Positions 21,857-23,972 of a DNA stretch of 23,972 nt are shown here, piece by piece. Each line of letters begins with the position of its first letter. The first letter of the stretch is position 1. The stretch is from JBOGZD01 sp050697155 (GTDB lineage: Bacteria > Actinomycetota > Thermoleophilia > Solirubrobacterales > 70-9), in assembly GCA_050697155.1 (NCBI GenBank), contig JBOGZD010000036.1, positions 1 to 23,972 of the forward strand, given 5' to 3'. Position numbers and translations under genes: made by a program. The notes beneath the pieces were generated by a model. The model had not been told where the DNA came from. It saw only the letters and a list, made by a program, of their open reading frames with translations, and searched no databases.

Positions 21857-23972
21857 CTACTCGCCGAGGTGCGCGCCCGACGAGCGCCGCGAGGGGGCGG
21901 CCTTCTCGCCGTGGCGCTTCTCCGCCGGCAGCGCGAAGCGCGAGGGCGAGGTCGGCACCGACGGGTTGTCGATCTCGCCGATGCGGTCGATCAGCCGGTC
22001 CCACTGATCGGCCTTCAGCAGGCGCGAGAACTGCTTCGAGACCGTGTCGCTGCCGGGGCCGTAGAGGGGCGTGTACCCGACGTGGACGTGGTCGGCGTGA
22101 TCGCCCATCGCGAAGGTGTTGCCGCCGAGCTCCATCAGCGAGATGATCTGGCTGGGCGCCATCGAGCCCTGGAGCGCCATCAGGTCGCGCACCAGCGCCT
22201 CCGTGATCGACCCCGGCCCCTGGTTGCCGAGCACCGGCAGGCCGTTGATCTGGGCGATGTCGACCGCGTTCCCGGACGAGTGGTGGCTGATGTTGCCCGA
22301 GGTGGTGTAGACCGAGTGCCCGCACTTCAGCGAGGTGACCGTGAGCCTGAATCCGCGCGAGACGAGGTACTCGAGCAGCGCCAGGACCCGCCGGTCGATC
22401 TGGCCGGTGCGGATGTCGGAGCGGCCGCAGGAGTAGATCTCGAGCCGCGGGTCGGCGAGCGCCCGGCGCACCAGCTGGGGCTTGGACATCAGCAGCACCT
22501 GGCCGGTGGAGGCCGCGTCGGTGAACGGGCTTTCGCCGGCGGCGCGATAGATCGCGGTCGCCTCGAGCAGCTTCCAGCCGTCGAGGATCGGCTTCGGGTC
22601 GATCCGCGGCGCCCCGCGGCCGGCCGGGCGGATCGTGAAGTGCACGTGCGGGGCGAGCTTGGAGGTCTTGCCGATCCGCCCGAGCACGGTGCCCGCGATC
22701 ACCTTCGAGCCCTCGCGGAGCTTCTCGACCTCCATCGTCTTCTGGTCGAAGCGAAGCACGCCCGAGAAGTAGGCCTTGAAGCTCGCGTAACCGGGGAACT
22801 TGTCGGCCAGCAGCGCGTCGAGCTGCCCGGTGAGGTCGGCGCGGCCGACGTTGCGGGGCCGCTCGGGATAGGCGTACAGGCGCTCGCGCGAATCCTCGGT
22901 GTTGACCGGGCCGGCGTCGGCGGCGGACTGCGCGGGCTTCTTCCCGCCGCCCGCGCTCGCGGGCTGCTCGGGCTCGTCCTCCCCCTCCGGCGAGACGAGC
23001 CGGAAGTCGGCGGCCGAGAGCTCCGAGCGCTTCGGCACGGGGAAGACGTCCGCGACTCGCCCCAACTCGGCATAGGTGAAGCGGTTGCCGTAGGCGTCGC
23101 GCAGGACGATGTGCTTGCCGAGCTTCTTCGACTCGCCGATGTCGGTGATCACGCCGTCGTTGACGGCGACCACCGGGGCGTCCTCACGGGAGTAGATGTT
23201 GATCCCTCGACGTGTGGGTGAGCCTGAGATCACGTCGGCGGCGTTGCCGACCACGCCCTTGCCCGGCTTCGCGCGCTTCGCCGCCCGGCGCTCGGAGATG
23301 TCGTCGGCATAGCGGGCGTTGGCCGCGACCGGGAACCGCGCGCCCTCGGTGAGCCCGGTCAGCGAGCTGACCAGGTCGGCCGGCAGCTTGCCGTACTGGC
23401 TCGCGTACAGCAGCACCTCGTCGACGTACCAGTCAGCGTGGTTGTAGGCGAAGATCGCGCCGCGCGGGTCGTTGGCGTAGCCGGCCGCCTTCAGGTAGCG
23501 ACCGGCGGCGCAGATCGCGTCGACCGGGTTGTAGGGGTCCTTGCGCCCGTCCGAGTTGGCGTCGACCCCGTAGGCCTTCCAGGAGGAGGGGATGAACTGC
23601 ATCCAGCCAAGCGCCCCGGCGGAGGACACGTTGAGGTTGGTGCCGAACGCGGTCTCGATCCGGTTGATCGAGGCGAGGATCTGCCACGGGATCCCGTACT
23701 GGGTGCCGCAGGCCTGATAGATCGGCAGCAGGAAGGGCGGGATCGTGAACTGGTCGATGACGAAGTTCGGGACGCCGATCGGCGCCGGGCCGAAGTCGGC
23801 GATCGTCAGCCCCGGGTTGGCCCCGGTCGGGGTGCCGTCGGGCCGCCGCGGCGGCTGCTCGCGCATCGGCTTGCGGTTGTCGGAGACCTCCTTGTCGCGG
23901 TCGGGGCGATCGTCGGCCGAGCCGCCGCCCTGGCCGCCCGGCCCGGTCGGCCCGGCGAACCCGCCGCCGGTG
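21857..23972 (-). CDS. Multi-domain peptidoglycan hydrolase: lytic transglycosylase + degenerate M23 + M15-like (5' end outside window)
   Basis: The frame is open to the right edge; the ATG at 23866 has no nearby ribosome binding site and a Gly-rich linker precedes it, so the start and signal peptide lie outside. Numbering from that Met: a transglycosylase domain (about 40-165) with catalytic Glu71 (NRIETAFG), GALGWMQF and an EF-hand-like DANSDGRKD; an M23-like beta domain (about 215-275 and 388-430) with PVVAVNDGVI and His407-x-His409 but no first His or Asp ligand (RRGINIYS), split by a 110-residue insert containing a low-complexity Gly/Lys/Ala stretch; and a C-terminal M15/VanY-like domain with HHSSGNAVDI (His528/529, Asp536) and DHADHVHVGY (His593/595). 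It should act outside the membrane, cutting glycan strands and probably stem peptides. Confidence 0.85.
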   Translation of the reverse strand, partial: TGGGFAGPTGPGGQGGGSADDRPDRDKEVSDNRKPMREQPPRRPDGTPTGANPGLTIADFGPAPIGVPNFVIDQFTIPPFLLPIYQACGTQYGIPWQILASINRIETAFGTNLNVSSAGALGWMQFIPSSWKAYGVDANSDGRKDPYNPVDAICAAGRYLKAAGYANDPRGAIFAYNHADWYVDEVLLYASQYGKLPADLVSSLTGLTEGARFPVAANARYADDISERRAAKRAKPGKGVVGNAADVISGSPTRRGINIYSREDAPVVAVNDGVITDIGESKKLGKHIVLRDAYGNRFTYAELGRVADVFPVPKRSELSAADFRLVSPEGEDEPEQPASAGGGKKPAQSAADAGPVNTEDSRERLYAYPERPRNVGRADLTGQLDALLADKFPGYASFKAYFSGVLRFDQKTMEVEKLREGSKVIAGTVLGRIGKTSKLAPHVHFTIRPAGRGAPRIDPKPILDGWKLLEATAIYRAAGESPFTDAASTGQVLLMSKPQLVRRALADPRLEIYSCGRSDIRTGQIDRRVLALLEYLVSRGFRLTVTSLKCGHSVYTTSGNISHHSSGNAVDIAQINGLPVLGNQGPGSITEALVRDLMALQGSMAPSQIISLMELGGNTFAMGDHADHVHVGYTPLYGPGSDTVSKQFSRLLKADQWDRLIDRIGEIDNPSVPTSPSRFALPAEKRHGEKAAPSRRSSGAHLGE

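Overview
The window is about 24 kb of very GC-rich DNA, dense in genes on both strands. GTG and TTG starts, class III cyclase/AAA/TPR architecture, an LtrA protein, PadR, leaderless-looking promoters and an actinobacterial-type c-di-AMP riboswitch point to an actinomycete. My best guess is the Thermoleophilia (Solirubrobacterales-like), inferred from protein style and not proven. I see no phage, IS element, CRISPR array, tRNA or rRNA. This is ordinary chromosome with several small regulatory curiosities.

Layout. 1-751 (+): the C-terminal end of a PucR-type regulator, then a ferritin-like di-iron protein. 752-1153: non-coding, hairpin-rich, between convergent genes. 1154-6065 (-): ArsA/Get3-like ATPase, a 76-aa Cys-motif protein overlapping it by 4 nt, and a 1150-aa zinc-ribbon/adenylate cyclase/AAA/TPR signalling protein with its own leaderless-looking promoter. 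6118-7161 (+): a lipoprotein, divergent from arsA; its stop codon overlaps that of ltrA (7158-8336, -). 8396-9100 (+): a ydaO/c-di-AMP riboswitch and the NlpC/P60-like secreted hydrolase it precedes. 9116-10105 (-): aldo/keto reductase, divergent from two translationally coupled CaCA cation antiporters (10177-12272, +). 12327-13594 (-): cupin, acidic hypothetical, and a membrane-anchored protein with an internal duplication. 13699-14925 (+): acyl-CoA dehydrogenase, whose divergent upstream region carries a perfect TetR-type palindrome. 14990-15513 (-): small membrane proteins, one apparently starting at ATA. 15653-18056 (+): PadR regulator, SRPBCC protein, FAD-linked oxidase. 18143-20907 (+): a 3-hydroxyacyl-CoA dehydrogenase/enoyl-CoA hydratase fusion coupled by a 4-nt overlap to a sirtuin. 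20967-21719 (-): unrecognised protein. 21857-23972 (-): a large multi-domain peptidoglycan-processing enzyme running off the right edge.

Functional themes. The acyl-CoA dehydrogenase plus the HAD/ECH fusion supply three successive beta-oxidation steps, and the sirtuin joined to the fusion could deacylate proteins. Wall remodelling appears twice: the riboswitch-controlled NlpC/P60-like protein and the transglycosylase/M23/M15 protein. Signalling is represented by the cyclase and, through the riboswitch, c-di-AMP. No single new system stands out. The observations most worth checking are the ATA-start membrane ORF with its internal hairpin, the heptanucleotide repeat at the start of the sirtuin, the riboswitch whose P1 helix appears to contain the Shine-Dalgarno sequence, the hydrolase with a degenerate M23 domain, and the recurrent TAnnnT boxes 6-9 nt before start codons.
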